A DNA stretch of 64,000 bases from Babylonia areolata (Eukaryota; Mollusca; Gastropoda; Neogastropoda; Buccinidae), in contig NC_134907.1 of assembly GCF_041734735.1 (NCBI RefSeq), positions 1,776,010-1,840,009 on the forward strand, given 5' to 3'. Of the stretch, positions 1 through 11,004 are shown one piece after another. Below the pieces are notes generated by a model. It was not told the DNA's origin. It searched no databases and saw only the letters and a list, made by a program, of their open reading frames with translations. Position 1 is the first letter of the stretch; the number at the start of each line of letters is the position of its first letter. The position numbers were made by a program, and so were the translations under genes.

Positions 1-461
1 TTACAGATAAGAGGAATGCATTGATAAACGAGTTTGAAAATCGACGGTATGATCACTGTCTGTCTCTGTGTCTGTCTTACTCTCTGTCCACTCTCTGTCT
101 GTCTGTCTGTCTGCCTGTCTGATTCTCTCTCTCTCTCTCTCTCTCTGTTTAACTCTCTCCATACGAACGGCGAAAGAGACGACGTTAACAGCGTTTCACC
201 CCAATTACCATCATCAAAATATTGCAAGCGGAAGGCTCTTATACTGAAGAGGTGAATGTTGACAAAGAATACCACAATTCTGACGACGGAAGCTAAAGGT
301 TGGGCCATTCAGACACCCACTGGACATCCGAGGGGTCTGTGTAGAGGAGAAGAGAGGACTGGCCGTACTGAGTGAGTTAATTGGAGCTGCGACAATTTGC
401 TCGTTTTTTGAAATTTATACAAATTTTTCACCAAGTAAGTTGTTTGATCATCAGAAATTAT
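1..461. other. No gene seen; CT-rich simple repeat
   Basis: No coding signal that I trust. Positions about 60-150 are a run of TCTG and TC units; the open frames across it are simple-repeat artefacts. The rest looks like plain unique sequence. Confidence 0.6.
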
Positions 462-472
462 AAATGCCATGT

Positions 473-840
473 GACGGGCGCAATAGCCGAGTGGTTAAAG
501 CGTTGGACTGTCAATCTGAGGGTCCCGGGTTCGAATCACGGTGACGGCGCCTGGTGGGTAAAGGGTGGAGATTTTTACGATCTCCCAAGTCAACATGTGT
601 GCAGACCTGCAAGTGCCTGAACCCCCTTCGTGTGTACATGCAAGCAGAAGATCAAAAACGAACGTTAAAGATCCTGTAATCCATGTCAGCGTTCGGTGGG
701 TTATGGAAACAAGAACATACCCAGCATGCACACCCCCGAAAACGGAGTATGGCTGCCTACATGGCGGGGTAAAAACGGTCATACACGTAAAAGCCCACTC
801 GTGTGCATACGAGTGAACGCAGAAGAAGAAGAAGAAGAAG
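473..840 (+). mobile_element. tRNA-derived SINE (family A), complete
   Basis: The head at about 480-550 looks like a tRNA gene: a box A-like stretch (TAGCCGAGTGGTTAAAGCG) and a box B-like stretch (GGTTCGAATCA) spaced as in a Pol III promoter. A non-tRNA body follows, and the element ends in an AGA/GAA run at about 822-840. The 11-bp sequence AAATGCCATGT lies directly on both sides (462-472 and 841-851) and is a perfect target-site duplication, so both ends are known and the insertion is not old. A second, reversed copy of the 3' part lies at 37458-37579. The anticodon-like loop suggests GTC, but I would not name the parent tRNA. Confidence 0.9.
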
Positions 841-851
841 AAATGCCATGT

Positions 852-1525
852 AGTAACGAAAAAATATCGCCTGCTTGTGACAACAGTGTGCGCTGTGATT
901 TTCTTGCTGGGTGTGAAATTGGTGCTGGTAACTGAACGTGATACCAGACTTGTGCATTATGTGTTTGAGTGGTGCAGAGGAAACGCGAGAATATTTGTTG
1001 ATACCTGTGATCAGAATGCATCAGAATGGCCTGTAGTGGACGGACAGTGACAATGTGGGCAGTTAGCAAGAAGCCAACAAAAAGGTGGACAGCTGTACTG
1101 AGGAGCTGAAGACTCTATGAAGACGCTTGAACGTAGTGAAAAACACACTTTTACATTGCTATGTGGAGATTCAAGAAGTTAGAAGAAGCGACAGCAGGAG
1201 ACTGCAACGTGGAGACTCGGTAGAGGACTGAGACAGCACACTCCACAAGAGGACGGCGCAGCAACACGTTAGAGACGGAAGACAATGTCCTAGAGGTCGG
1301 CGCCACAGCAACTGCAAATATATCAGGTGTTCGTTCAAATGGGTCACTGTATGTGAATTGTAATGTGTTGTGTTTCAGTATGTTTCAAGCGCACTGGAAT
1401 TTGGGGAAGAGAATTGACTTCATTGAAACATGGAAACAAGTAAATGGTCTTTGTGTGTGGAATGGAACGTGAGAGAAATGAAATAGCATTTATTGGAGAA
1501 CTAAACAATGGTATTGTCTTCGTAG
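852..1525. other. Unassigned sequence between SINE and LINE copy 1
   Basis: No open frame of note and no known repeat recognised. Several AG-rich stretches are present. It could be untranslated or intronic host sequence; I see nothing decisive. Confidence 0.4.
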
Positions 1526-2313
1526 GTCAGGTCAGTGGCATAGCCCTTGCTACTGGTACAATGTAACCCAATACCACCTGCTGCATGTGAAGTCACCCAA
1601 CGACGGACCAGGTGGAGGAGGAAACCTTTCCCAACGGCTGTGAAGGCGGAAGAGGATGACCAAAGGGCAGGGGGAGCTCTTATCCTTGGCTGGAAGTCCT
1701 CCTAGGAGACGGAACTCCGAAGAAAAAACCTGCACCTGCCGAGGCTGTTCTACACATGGCAGTATCTGCACCTGTGGGACTGTGAGCGTCGGAGAGGCGA
1801 GAGAGTGGGGAAGGGACTGCACAAAAAACAAAAAAAAAAGTCACCTGTGCTGGTCAGGCAACCAGGCTATGTCGGAACGTTGAGTTAGCCCATCAACACC
1901 CAGCTTTCCCAAGCCCTGCAGCGGTGGAGAAGTGGTAACGGGGACAGGCAGAGGATGCTGCTGGCAGTTCCTAGTCACGACTCTGCACGCAGGCGGCTGT
2001 GGGGTGATGGTCATCCGCCGTAGACTGGGGCAGATGCGGTGCCCGTATCCTCCCACAATGTCAGAGCAGCCCTTTTTAGGGACAGCACTGCTCTCCCCAC
2101 ATGGGGAAGGGGCGATAAAAGGATCCCTAAACAAAGCCTGCCTCACCTAGTACCTAGTAGGAAACCGCACCTACATGAACACCCAACACTAGCGGTCGAA
2201 AACAACAGAAGAAAAGAACCAGGAGTTATGCCCTGACTCTGGGTGCCTGCAAGGTTCGCACCCTTTTAGACAGAGACAACAGACCAGAAAGGCACATAGC
2301 GCTCACTGCTAGA

Positions 2314-2925
2314 ATGCTTGATCGCTACCAGGTGGACATAGCAGCCCTGAGCAAAACCAGATTTGCCGGTGAAACACAGCTGGAGGAAGTTGGACGGGGT
2401 TACACCTTCTACTACATTGGGAAGCCAGATGGCATCCCGAGAACCTCAGGCGTGGGCTTTGCCATACGAACCAAACTTGCACGACAGCTTGACATCCTTC
2501 CACGTGGGATAAACGATAGGCTGATGACCCTGTGTCTGAAGCTGTCCGAGGATCGCTTCTCCACAGTCATCCGCTGCTATGCCCCGACGATGACCAACCC
2601 TGATGACATCAAAGAAGCTTTCTACGAAGAGCTCAGCCGCACTATTTCAGCGGTAGACAGAAAGGACAGGCTGATCATCCTTGGGGATTTCGATGCCCGC
2701 GTCGGCGTGGTCTTCTCCTCGTGGCCAAAAGTCCTAGGACAGCACGGCACTGGCAAGTGCAACTCCAATGGACTGTTTTTGCTCTCGCTCTGCATGCAGC
2801 ATGGACTGACCATCAACAACGCCCTCTTCAACAAGTGGACAAGTACAAGAACACATGGATGCACCCATGCTCCAGCAATGGCACATGCTGGACTATGTGA
2901 TTGTCCGGCAGAGGGACAAAGGTGA
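2314..2925 (+). pseudogene. LINE endonuclease domain fragment
   Basis: The frame reads as an apurinic-type endonuclease. Visible hallmarks are DIAALSKTRFAGE (the catalytic Glu region is altered to Lys, where the other two copies read SETRF), SGVGFAIRTKLARQ, RCYAPT and LILGDFDARVG with the catalytic GDF/N motif (the usual Asn is Asp here). The frame leaves the family sequence after the LFNKWTSTRTHG region, so it is broken at its end. It nicks target DNA in an intact LINE. With the E-to-K change and the lost reverse transcriptase core, this copy should be dead. Confidence 0.85.
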
Positions 2926-3439
2926 TGTTTCCATTACACGCTGCATGAGAGGAGCAGTCTTTTGGTCGGACCATCGCCTGGTACGCAGCAAGATTAACAT
3001 CAGACTTACATGCAAATCCAAGCAGCTCTCCAAGAAATTCCTGCATCGACTGATGTAGACGAGTATGGAGCACCTTTAGAGATGTTGTGTAGCTGACACA
3101 CTCGGCTTTGTACAGAGACTGGTTTGATGAGAACGACTCTGGAATCTCCAAGCTCCTGGACACACTGCATATACGGCATCACATTTCCGATAAAGACTGC
3201 CAGAGGAAGAAGGACCAGTTCTTGCAAACCAGGCAACTCGTACAGAATAGGCAACGTGAGAACACCTGGTGGGAGAGAAAGTCCGAAGAGTTTCAGTCCG
3301 CTGCTGATGTTCATGACATGAAGACCTTCCGTGATGGTCTCCAAGCTGTGTATAGGCCGATCAACTCCTGTCCGAGCCTTGGACCAGACCACCCTCCTGA
3401 CAGACAAGAAAGACATCCTTGCCCGCTGGGCACAGCACT

Positions 3440-4235
3440 TCAACTTGCGGCGACTCCACGCTAGGTCCAGGGTTTTTGAGGCACTCTTGAGAGAGTTCCT
3501 CTTCGCTGATGACTGCGTGCTTGCTGCACACACCCATGAGGACATGCAGTTCACTATGGACAGGTTTTCAACCTCCTGCAGGCGCTTTGGACTCACTATC
3601 ACCCTCAGCAAGACCGAATCCATGTACCAACCAGCTAGCTCACAGAACGCCAGTGCCTCCCCCTTCCCACCTGCAATCAAGATCGATGACACAGAGATTA
3701 AGTCAGTCGACAAGTTTTGCTACCTGGGCAGCACCCTATGCAGCAACGGAGCCCGTGATGCAGAAGTGACGCTATGCAACGCCAAAGCCAGCTCCACCTT
3801 TGGCAGACTCAACAACAGGCTGTGGAACAACAAAGGCATCAGGCTCAGCACCAAAATCAAAACCTGCAGAACTGCTCTGCTGACCACTTTGTTGTACTGC
3901 TGTGAAACATGAACGATGGATCTCCGTCACTTCAACAACTTGAGCAGTTTCACCATGGATGCCTACAAAAGATCCTCGGCATAAAGTGGCAAGACAGGGT
4001 CTCCAATCTCCAGGTCCTAGAGAGGAGCAGCCTGCCCAGCATTGAAAGCCTGCTGATCCAATGCCAGCTACGCTGGACAGGACACGTTGTCCACATGACA
4101 GACAGCAGGATCCCGAAGATGCTACTGTATGGCCAGCTGAAGGAATGCCACCGCGAACTTGGAAGACCCTGCAAGCGCTTCAAGGACACCTTGAAGACAA
4201 ACCTCAAAGCCTGTGACATAGACATCGCTTCCTGA
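3440..4235 (+). pseudogene. LINE reverse transcriptase end and C-terminal region, fragment
   Basis: Two overlapping frames (to 3912, then from 3909) carry REFLFADDCVLAAHTHED with the catalytic FADD, then GLTITLSKTESMYQP, FCYLGSTLCSN and TTLLYCCET. The second frame carries FHHGCLQKILGIKWQDRVSN, QLRWTGHVV and RPCKRFKDTLKTN. The frame change near 3910 shows one small indel. The first three reverse transcriptase motifs are absent. A cysteine-rich end resembling C-x2-C-x12-H-x3-H follows at about 4360-4440, better kept in copy 2. Confidence 0.85.
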
Positions 4236-4490
4236 TGCCCTTGACCGCCCTCGCTGGAGGATGCTGTGGTCTAGTGGCATAAAGACGTTTGAAAACAAGA
4301 GAACGCTGGCCATTAAGGAGAAACGTGAGTGAAGGAAGCAGGGCTCAACTTCTGGAGACGTTTCCCTTGCAACACCTGTGGGAAGTGCTGCGCATCCAGA
4401 GTCGGCCTCTTCTCCAATATGAGGACACACACCGACAGATAAACCTGCCTGCCTACTCATCCGTCAGTCCGACAGGAGACTCCAACACAA

Positions 4491-5119
4491 GTGTATGTGC
4501 GTGTGTGTGCATTTGTGTTGGGGTGTGGGTGTTTCTAATCCCGCCTCTGTCAGTGGACCAACCTTTTTATCTGTAATAAAACACGAGTATTAGTTCCATT
4601 ATAACGCCCTGAGTGTGTTCTGATCCAAAAGGCTGTTTGTCAGTTAGGTTGCCATTTCTGAACTATTTATAGTAAATACTTTTAACTTGTATCAAAATAG
4701 AATGTATACTATACTATAGTGACACCATGCCTACTTTAATTGCATGACGTCATTGAAAAATGTGGTGTGATTAACAGTGTCAAAAAAAAAATATATATAT
4801 ATATATATATCATTGCGCAGAACAGTTCAGACACTGTCTTCTCAGGCTCAAACTTCAGACGGTCCAATGTCAACTCATGCTGATTTGACATTTGTGCATG
4901 GAGACCAATGTATGTTATACAGGACAGTTTGCTGCTGGATTGGTATTTGAAAACAAGGAATAACTTGAAAAATAAGTACCGATGTCAATGTCAAAAGTGA
5001 GACCTAGAATCATCAAACTGGCTGAGTTGAACGGAAGCTGGGGAAGACTATGGAATGAGGAAAGTGACTTCCAGATGGATTCCTCAACTTCTGACAGGAG
5101 CAGAAAGAACATGGTGCTC
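4491..5119. other. No gene seen; short AT run
   Basis: An (AT)n run lies at about 4790-4810, with a GT-rich stretch just before 4530. I see no supported gene. Confidence 0.5.
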
Positions 5120-5760
5120 AGAGCTCCAAGCGACTGAAATGTTTGAGCCAGAGGGTCCCAAAGACTACGTGACGTGTCACAGGTGACGAAACGCTCTCAG
5201 CCATCCCGAACAAATGGTGTGATCAAAAAAAGGCCGAGCTATTGACGAAAGACTAATTGTGCCGAGACCCGGTTTACACAGCTGGAAGAGATTTTTTCGC
5301 ATTTGCTTCAACTCCCAAGGCTCTGTAGCTGTAGATATTTTGCCTTAAAAGTCTGCTCTTATTACGTAGAGAGTGTTTTGTCCAAAGTTCTGCAGTCCAT
5401 ATATGAGTGGCGCCGAATGTGGGCACCAGCAAAACGCTCCTTCTATGTGACAAAATAAGTACCCATAAAGCCAAGTTTCTGTGACCTGTCCCCAAGAGCA
5501 ACTTCTCCCTCACCCACCCTACAGTCCTGACGGCCTGTTGCGATGTTTATTGTTTCTGATTCTGAAGCAAAACATGGTTGGTAGTCAGGTTTTCAAGAAT
5601 AATGGCTTTGGGGAAAGCAGTGAAATCACCGTTTGCTGTCATGTCTGTATCAGACAATCAAAAAGCATTTCATTCCTGGTTGAGGAAGTTGAAACTGTGT
5701 GTGGATAGACAGCACATTCTCCACATACGTTGGACTTGCCATTTTTGTTTTGGGAAGAAA
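5120..5760 (+). mobile_element. Tc1/mariner transposase relic
   Basis: Scattered pieces in three frames match the C-terminal half of a mariner-type transposase: a stretch like the SWKRF..FNSQG segment near 5280-5320, then LLPHPPYSPD at about 5503-5535 (the well-known PHPPYSPDLAP motif, with LAP lost) and FHSWLRKLKLCVDRQ at about 5668-5712, typical of the C-terminus. Several stops and frameshifts interrupt it, and no inverted repeats were found, so it is an old, dead fragment. The DD(D/E) catalytic block cannot be followed. The next 800 bases hold nothing I recognise. Confidence 0.75.
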
Positions 5761-6580
5761 GCGACAAGACTTTTGGATCAGCCCTTCTATATTCCAGACA
5801 AATATACTGATAGGCAGGCAGACAAATACGCCATGCATGTAAGGAAGGTGTCAGTGTGTCTATTTAAAAGTGCACCAAATACAGTCATTCTGTGATCTTG
5901 AGCTGTATAAAACTGAAAATAAGTCAGATTTTTTCCGCATAAATGACAGTGCACGATTAGGTCTATCACACTTTGTCTGCCAATACCAAATTTGGCTTAA
6001 ACATAATAAGGAAAAAAATATTCACAGTCATACCGATTACAGGTTTAAGTCTCCTGAATTCAGTTGTACTTCCGGATCATTAACGGGTTATTTCGTTGAG
6101 GCTCGTTCCGGAATCCGAAAACACCATAATCTTTTCCCAGTTTCCAGAACATAGGCTATGTATGGGAGAACCACACAACATCGTTTTTATTGTTTGCAGT
6201 TAAAAGAAAAGAAAAATTCTGGACAGAACACATACAATGACACTAAGTATACCACTGTGCTAACTGCATATAAATTTATATTTATATAATATTTAATATT
6301 CTGAATTAAGTGGAATGAACATAAAAGAAAGTTGAATCGAATGTTTCATTCAGTTTCGATCAGCCTGTTATCGGACTGGTTTGTGCAGATATATACATGT
6401 TGCTGTGTACCCGAGGCGATGTCAACATCTCCTTTACCGTCAGATTAAAAGAATTTTTTTAATAATTGAGGTATGTCAAGAAAACATTATAAATGGTGAT
6501 ATTGCCTCAAATACAATAATATTTTCATTGCACACAAAAAACAAAAACAAAAAAAACCATAGCTTTAAATATTAAATTTG
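5761..6580. other. No gene or known repeat recognised
   Basis: AT-rich sequence with short open frames only. Nothing supports a gene. Confidence 0.5.
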
Positions 6581-6648
6581 GTCGTCAGATGCATTTGTGG
6601 ATAAGACTACTTGTTTCTGAACAGAACATTCTTGGTTCGATCCTGCTA

Positions 6649-6655
<7 letters not shown>
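6581..6655 (+). other. tRNA-like sequence, decayed
   Basis: The stretch TTGTGGATAAGAC followed by GGTTCGATCCTGC looks like a worn box A and a well-kept T-arm (box B). It may be the head of a SINE or a tRNA pseudogene. A related tRNA-like piece is on the minus strand at 63659-63722. No terminator run follows directly; an AT repeat does. Confidence 0.4.
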
Positions 6656-6689
<34 letters not shown>

Positions 6690-6709
6690 TGTGCTAGCAG
6701 GATCGAACC

Positions 6710-6710
<1 letters not shown>
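6633..6710. repeat. Perfect 22-bp inverted repeat around an (AT)n run
   Basis: Positions 6633-6654 and 6689-6710 are exact reverse complements, 22 of 22 bases, separated by 34 bases that are almost all AT repeat; a second AT run follows. The repeated bases are the T-arm end of the tRNA-like sequence, so the 3' end of that sequence exists twice, head to head. Confidence 0.9.
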
Positions 6711-6742
<32 letters not shown>

Positions 6743-6960
6743 AAATGTGTGTGTGTGTGTGTGTTGGGGTTTTTTTTCCCCAAAGCTTATTGATATTCAA
6801 TACAGGAGCCATTTTAACGATTTTTGTTATCCCTTTTTTTTTTCTTATGATTCCATTACTGGAAACAGCGCGTGTCACAAGTGAGGCTTGAAGGCCAAGC
6901 CTATCTTGTTATTTGTTGATTATTATTATCATTATTACGATCGTTACGATCGTTGTTGCA

Positions 6961-7364
6961 GGGTAGAACTGTGTCGGCTGTCGATAAAGGCCAATTCGGT
7001 AATGAAGCAGCAGCAGGGGTCACCAAAAGTGAAGCCTGAATCCATGTCGCGCCAAGCAGCAAAAGCGGATGGTAAGCCACAGAAAGGGCAAATAACAGAA
7101 GTGGAGGGTGAACCGCTGGAGGGTCAAGCACCACCACTGGAGAGTGAACCACAGCAGGGTCAAGCACCACCACTGGAGAGTGCACCACAGCAGGGTCAAG
7201 CACCACCACTGGAGAGTGAACCGCTGGAGGGTCAAGCACCACCACTGGAGAGTGAACCACAGCAGGGTCAAGCACCACCACTGGAGAGTGAACCGCTGGA
7301 GGGTCAAGCTGCAGTAGTGGAAGATGAACCGTCTGTACTACAGGAAAGCATCCTGTTGGCTTGA
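6961..7364 (+). CDS. Possible host terminal exon with 12-residue tandem repeats
   Basis: A frame preceded by a TTGTTGCAG acceptor-like site at 6952-6960 runs to a TGA at 7362-7364. From 7110 to about 7325 it is built of a 36-bp unit, five full and one worn, encoding variants of EPLEGQAPPLES or EPQQGQAPPLES. The part before it (about 7000-7105) is charged and non-repetitive, ending in similar GQ-rich steps. A product of Pro/Gln/Glu-rich repeats would be disordered. The unit is a multiple of three and contains no stop in several frames, so open frame alone is weak evidence of coding. No neighbouring exon was found. It could equally be a plain minisatellite. Confidence 0.35.
7110..7325. repeat. 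36-bp minisatellite, about 6 units
   Basis: Five full units and one degenerate final unit. Units alternate between a form starting GAACCGCTGGAG and one starting GAACCACAGCAG. Confidence 0.9.
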
Positions 7365-7850
7365 TTTAGTCTGTCACCACAACGTCCATGGTGTAGTCTG
7401 CATTGTGTGGACAGGTCATCGGATGCCTTTGCTTTTTTGTTATGTTTTGTAGTGTTTTGTTTCACATAAAGCAGCATTGTTAGTTGGAGGAAAATGAAAA
7501 AAAACACCCAAAAAACGAAAAAACAAACAAAACAGGGCAATTTGTAAATCTTTCGATATATAAGTACAGGTATGTACAAGTATAAGTCAAATACACATAT
7601 AATTGTGAACAATCATCCACCAGCCCCTCTTACTTCAAAGAGATGTACACAGTAGCAATGGATTTGGGAACACAAAAACAAGAACACAGTTTGCCAGTTG
7701 CATAAACTGAAAAATACCCAATCATGAACGTACTTTAAAAATGATCAAGCTGTGGTAAATATAGAAGACAACTGGTCATACAGATTAGAGACAAGGGACA
7801 GCATGATTAACTTAACACATGGAGTTAAAGAGATCTTGGAATATGTGGAA
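7365..7850. other. No gene seen
   Basis: A/T-rich sequence after the possible exon. No clear poly(A) signal and no recognised repeat. Confidence 0.4.
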
Positions 7851-8365
7851 AAATAGTTGTTTGCAAAGTGTTATAATGAGTTATCAATTTAAAAAACGAA
7901 ACAATGAAAAAAAAATCTTTTAAAAGTTTTATACTGAACCAATTCATCTTCGTAATGCAGTCTATTGGTCAACCAGAGCGGGTTATGACAGAGGTAAACA
8001 GAACTCCGTCTGAATTCCTATGGCAAATTCAGAAAACAAATGGGAAATCTTTTGAAAAAGTAAAGAGAACAACAATGGAAGCAGATGTCAGTCAAGGAGG
8101 GGTGAATATGATTGATAATGATATGCAAGACAGTTTTTATACTAACAACAAAAGTCGAAAACTGGAGCTATATATCCCAAAATGGCATCTTGATAAACTT
8201 GTAAATAATGCTGGAGCTTTTGACATAGACTGCATGTCGAAAATGTTAGTACCCGATTGTGATGTCAAAAACCCATTTCGGCACACAGCACATAATACTC
8301 AGTTGGGCCACAAAACACTTGTCAACGGAACCGGTTTAGGACAAGAGAACTTCCAATTTTCCTGA
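7851..8365 (+). mobile_element. Tx1/L1-type LINE relic (post-RT region)
   Basis: The frame at 7904-8365 carries FVMQSIGQPERVMTEVNR, then FLWQIQ and KSFEKVKRTTM with SQGGVNMID. This is the region after the reverse transcriptase in L1/Tx1-like LINEs (FLW..K...K..R..L....GGL.M.D). About 150 codons remain. There is no catalytic core and no 3' tail. It is not close to the Tx1-type copy at 18-24 kb in wording, so it is probably another family. Confidence 0.7.
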
Positions 8366-8929
8366 TTGACTGATTCAGTGCAGAGGACATACACTATTCT
8401 TTCTCTTGTGGAAAAAAGCGGGATTTGATGTATTGAACCTTTTGTCCCAACAACAACAACAAACAAAAAACAAAACAAACAAACCCACTTTGCATCGGAC
8501 ATTTCATATAAATTGTCTAAGTGAATTATAGAATTTATGTTTGTGAACATCTGTGTGCAATAGATAAGATCCAAATGCCTTTTGGTTTTCATTATTTTCG
8601 TTGTTTTCCATCTATGTATTTTAGTTCGCATGAATTTGACCCACGTATGTGTGTGTGTGTGTGCGCGCGTGCGCGCGCGCGCACGTGTGTTCCTGCCTGT
8701 GTGAGAGAGACAATGAGACAGAGAGATAAAATGATTTGTCCATTTTCACGTTTGGGACCCTTTGAAACGAAGTAAATAAACATACGTCAGAATGATTAGG
8801 ATGATACGAAATAAGCGAGAAATGAATTGCTTAAATGATTACCTATAAGGTATGCATGAATGCGTGTTGTTTTGTTTTGCTGCTGAGAGGTTTGAGTAGG
8901 GTTATTGCATCCTTGTGGATAATGTGTGT
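8366..8929. other. No gene seen; GT/GC simple repeat
   Basis: Positions about 8647-8705 are alternating GT then GC dinucleotides, a sequence able to form Z-DNA. Otherwise nothing is recognised. Confidence 0.5.
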
Positions 8930-9115
8930 GTCTGTTGGTGCTCATGTACGTCTATGTGTATTTGATCGTGCTTTCATATCTGTGAAACTGCATGTTTGTT
9001 GCATATCTGTTATGAATGTGTGTGTGTGTGTGTGTGTGTGTGTTACATTTCTTTGTTTATTTATCTTATCTTGTATGTGTGTGGGGGTGGTTGGGTGTGT
9101 GTGTGTGTGTGCGCG
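8930..9115 (+). repeat. Fragment of RNase H LINE 3' UTR
   Basis: The stretch around GCTCATGTACGTCTATGTG and the following CTTTCATATCTGTGAAACTG matches the 3' untranslated part of the LINE at 43514-46956 (there reversed), 56036-56892 and 62431-63455. It is interrupted by GT runs. The LINE tail itself is not attached here. Confidence 0.7.
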
Positions 9116-9239
9116 CCTACAGTTGACTTAATCAAGATTTTGCGAATTTTAAATATTATTTTTATTAGTAGTAGTATTTTTATATATTTATCTATTATTT
9201 TATTTGTTTATTTAATTATTTTATTCTATTTTACTTTTT

Positions 9240-10157
9240 GACTCACTTGTGTAAACAAAGTGAGTCTATGTTTTAACCCGGTGTTCGGTTGTCTGTGTGT
9301 GTCTGTGTGTGTGTATGTCTGTGTGTCCGTGGTAAACTTTAACATTGACATTTTCTCTGCAACTACTTTGTCAGTTGACACCAAATTTGGCATAAAAATA
9401 GAAAAATTCAGTTCTTTCCAGTCATCTTGTTTAAAACAATATTGCGCTTCTGGGATGGGCACAAAAAAATAAAGAATGAAGCCTAATTATATGCAAACTG
9501 CATTTACTGTTATATTTATATTTTTTGTATTCTCTAAACTTGGCACTTTGATCCGATATTCTGACCCAACAGCTAGAGCAGTCATTATTATCATTTTTTG
9601 TTCAAACAGGAACTTCTTTTGCTAAGCATGGAAGTTTTATTTATTTTGCAAACGTTTTGGTGCAGATAGTAAAAAAGGGAAATTACTCTGTAATGCTAGT
9701 GGAGTTAATTTGCTTTAAACTGATCTTTCTCATCTTAAACATTACATTTTGAAACAAGAGAGGCAAGGCCTTCAAGACTCACTTGTGATGCACTTAAAAA
9801 AAAAATCCAAGCTTTTTATGTATTGAGTATAATTTAAAAATGTAATGTTTAAGATGAGAAAGGTCAGTTTAAAGCAAAGTTCCCCAGCAGAGTAATTTCC
9901 CTTGTTCTACTGTCTACACCAAAACGTTTGCAATAAATAAAACTTCCATGCTTAGCAAAAGAAGTTCCTGTTTGAACAAAAAATGATAATAATGACAGAT
10001 CTTTTTTTCGGTCGAGTATCAGATCAAATTGCCTAGTTTAGAGAATACAAAAAATATAAATATAACAGTAAATGCATTATACTCAATACATAAATAGCTT
10101 GGATTTTTTTTTTTTAAGTGTATCACAAGTGAGTCTTGAAGGCCTTGCCTTTCTTGT
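9240..10157. mobile_element. Inverted-repeat (MITE-like) element with a nested inverted copy
   Basis: The ends carry GACTCACTTGTG (about 9241) and CACAAGTGAGTC (about 10123-10134). Inside, 9499-9750 is the reverse complement of 9838-10077 over about 240 bases with scattered differences, and 9756-9830 is the reverse complement of 10078-10157. The order X, Y', X', Y fits one element with an inverted second copy inserted between X and Y. It has no coding capacity. Other copies of the right end lie at about 6868-6910 (worn) and 63526-63575 (reversed). It is probably a non-autonomous DNA element; the autonomous partner is not visible. Confidence 0.75.
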
Positions 10158-10175
10158 ATATTTATTTATTTATTT

Positions 10176-10206
<31 letters not shown>

Positions 10207-10332
10207 GTTTTGGGTTTTTTTTTACTTTATTTATTTTATTTTACTTTATTTTATTATATTATATTTATATTTTTGCTATATTCTAGTTTTGTTGGGTTTT
10301 TTTTTTCTTCCTTGATTTTTTTTTCCTAGGCC
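10158..10332. repeat. T-rich simple repeats
   Basis: TATTTATT and TTTTG units. The matching position in arm B (near 63522) has almost lost this stretch. Confidence 0.7.
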
Positions 10333-10462
10333 TTAAGGCCTGACTAAGCGCGTTATTTGGGTTACGCTGCTGTTAAGGCATCTGCTTGGCAGCTGTGGTG
10401 TAGCGTATATGGATTTGACCGAACGCAGTGACGCCTCCTTGAGCTACTGATACTGGTACTGG
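10333..10462 (+). repeat. RNase H LINE tail (SINE-like), solo
   Basis: Starts AAGGCCTGACTAAGCGCG and ends in the GAGCTACTGATACTGGTACTGG form of the tail. The same roughly 125-base tail ends the LINEs at 43514-46956 and 62431-63455, so solo copies may be heavily 5'-truncated LINEs or SINEs that share the tail. Confidence 0.85.
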
Positions 10463-10469
10463 TCTTGGT

Positions 10470-11004
10470 GGAGCTGTGACTTTATGTCATAAAAGATAAA
10501 TTTGTCTTTAATTTCCTTTCATATGAAGATTGATGTCTGTGCAGTGATAAGGGAAGTGTGCACAGGCTATTCGTTTATCTTTAATTAATTTGTGTCTTAA
10601 ATGTTATCATCTTTCTGAGTACTTTCCTTTTAAATGATGATTGAAATGTACCTTTTCCGTTGTTTTGTTTTATCTTAAAATGTATTACCTTCTTACCTGT
10701 ATGTTCTTTTTTTTAACATGATATTGGATGTGTGTGTAGGATGGTGTGTCAACTACTCATTTGTTTTTCACTTTTGTATTTCTTGACGAATTGTATGTTC
10801 TTTTTTTAACATGATAATGGATGTGTGTGTAGGAGGGTGGGTCAACTACTCATTTGTTTTTCACTTTTGTATTTCTTGATGAATATTTGTCCCTTAAAAT
10901 CTTATGATTATCTTACTTAAAATTTTCCTATGATGATAGAAATATATTTTGTTGTTGTTGTTGTTTCACTTAATCTTCAAATGTAATATTTTCTTACTTG
11001 AATG
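10470..11004. repeat. Tandem-unit repeat element, left part (split by LINE copy 2)
   Basis: Loose units of about 110-150 bases built around TTTTCTTTTTACATGATAATTG-like text followed by GTGATAAGGGAAGTGTG-like text. LINE copy 2 interrupts a unit; it resumes at 14519-14606 and ends in GAATT repeats. The same family is at 40880-41412. Within it, about 10698-10882 is a near-exact 100-base tandem duplication that arm B lacks. Confidence 0.7.

Larger units (their letters stand above)
1526..4490 (+). mobile_element. AP-endonuclease LINE (RTE-like), copy 1, broken
   Basis: This is one of three copies of the same non-LTR retrotransposon (the others are 11005-14518 on the minus strand and 59124-61917 on the plus strand). 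Order: a 5' leader, an exonuclease/endonuclease/phosphatase domain (about 2314-2860), a linker, the end of the reverse transcriptase (about 3440-3910), a C-terminal region, and a C2H2-like finger near 4360-4440. It alone keeps a block of about 270 bp at 1620-1885 that copies 2 and 3 lack, so they form a different subfamily. It has lost most of the reverse transcriptase before the FADD motif, about 0.8 kb compared with copy 2, joined near 3448. I place it near RTE by the endonuclease and C-terminal style; clade assignment is tentative. Confidence 0.85.

Noticed and set aside
473-545. A functional tRNA gene
   Set aside because: It continues into a SINE body with a target duplication, so it is a SINE head.
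6901-7317. Repeat-coded frames on the minus strand and in a second plus frame
   Set aside because: Shadows of the 36-bp repeat, which has no stop in several frames.
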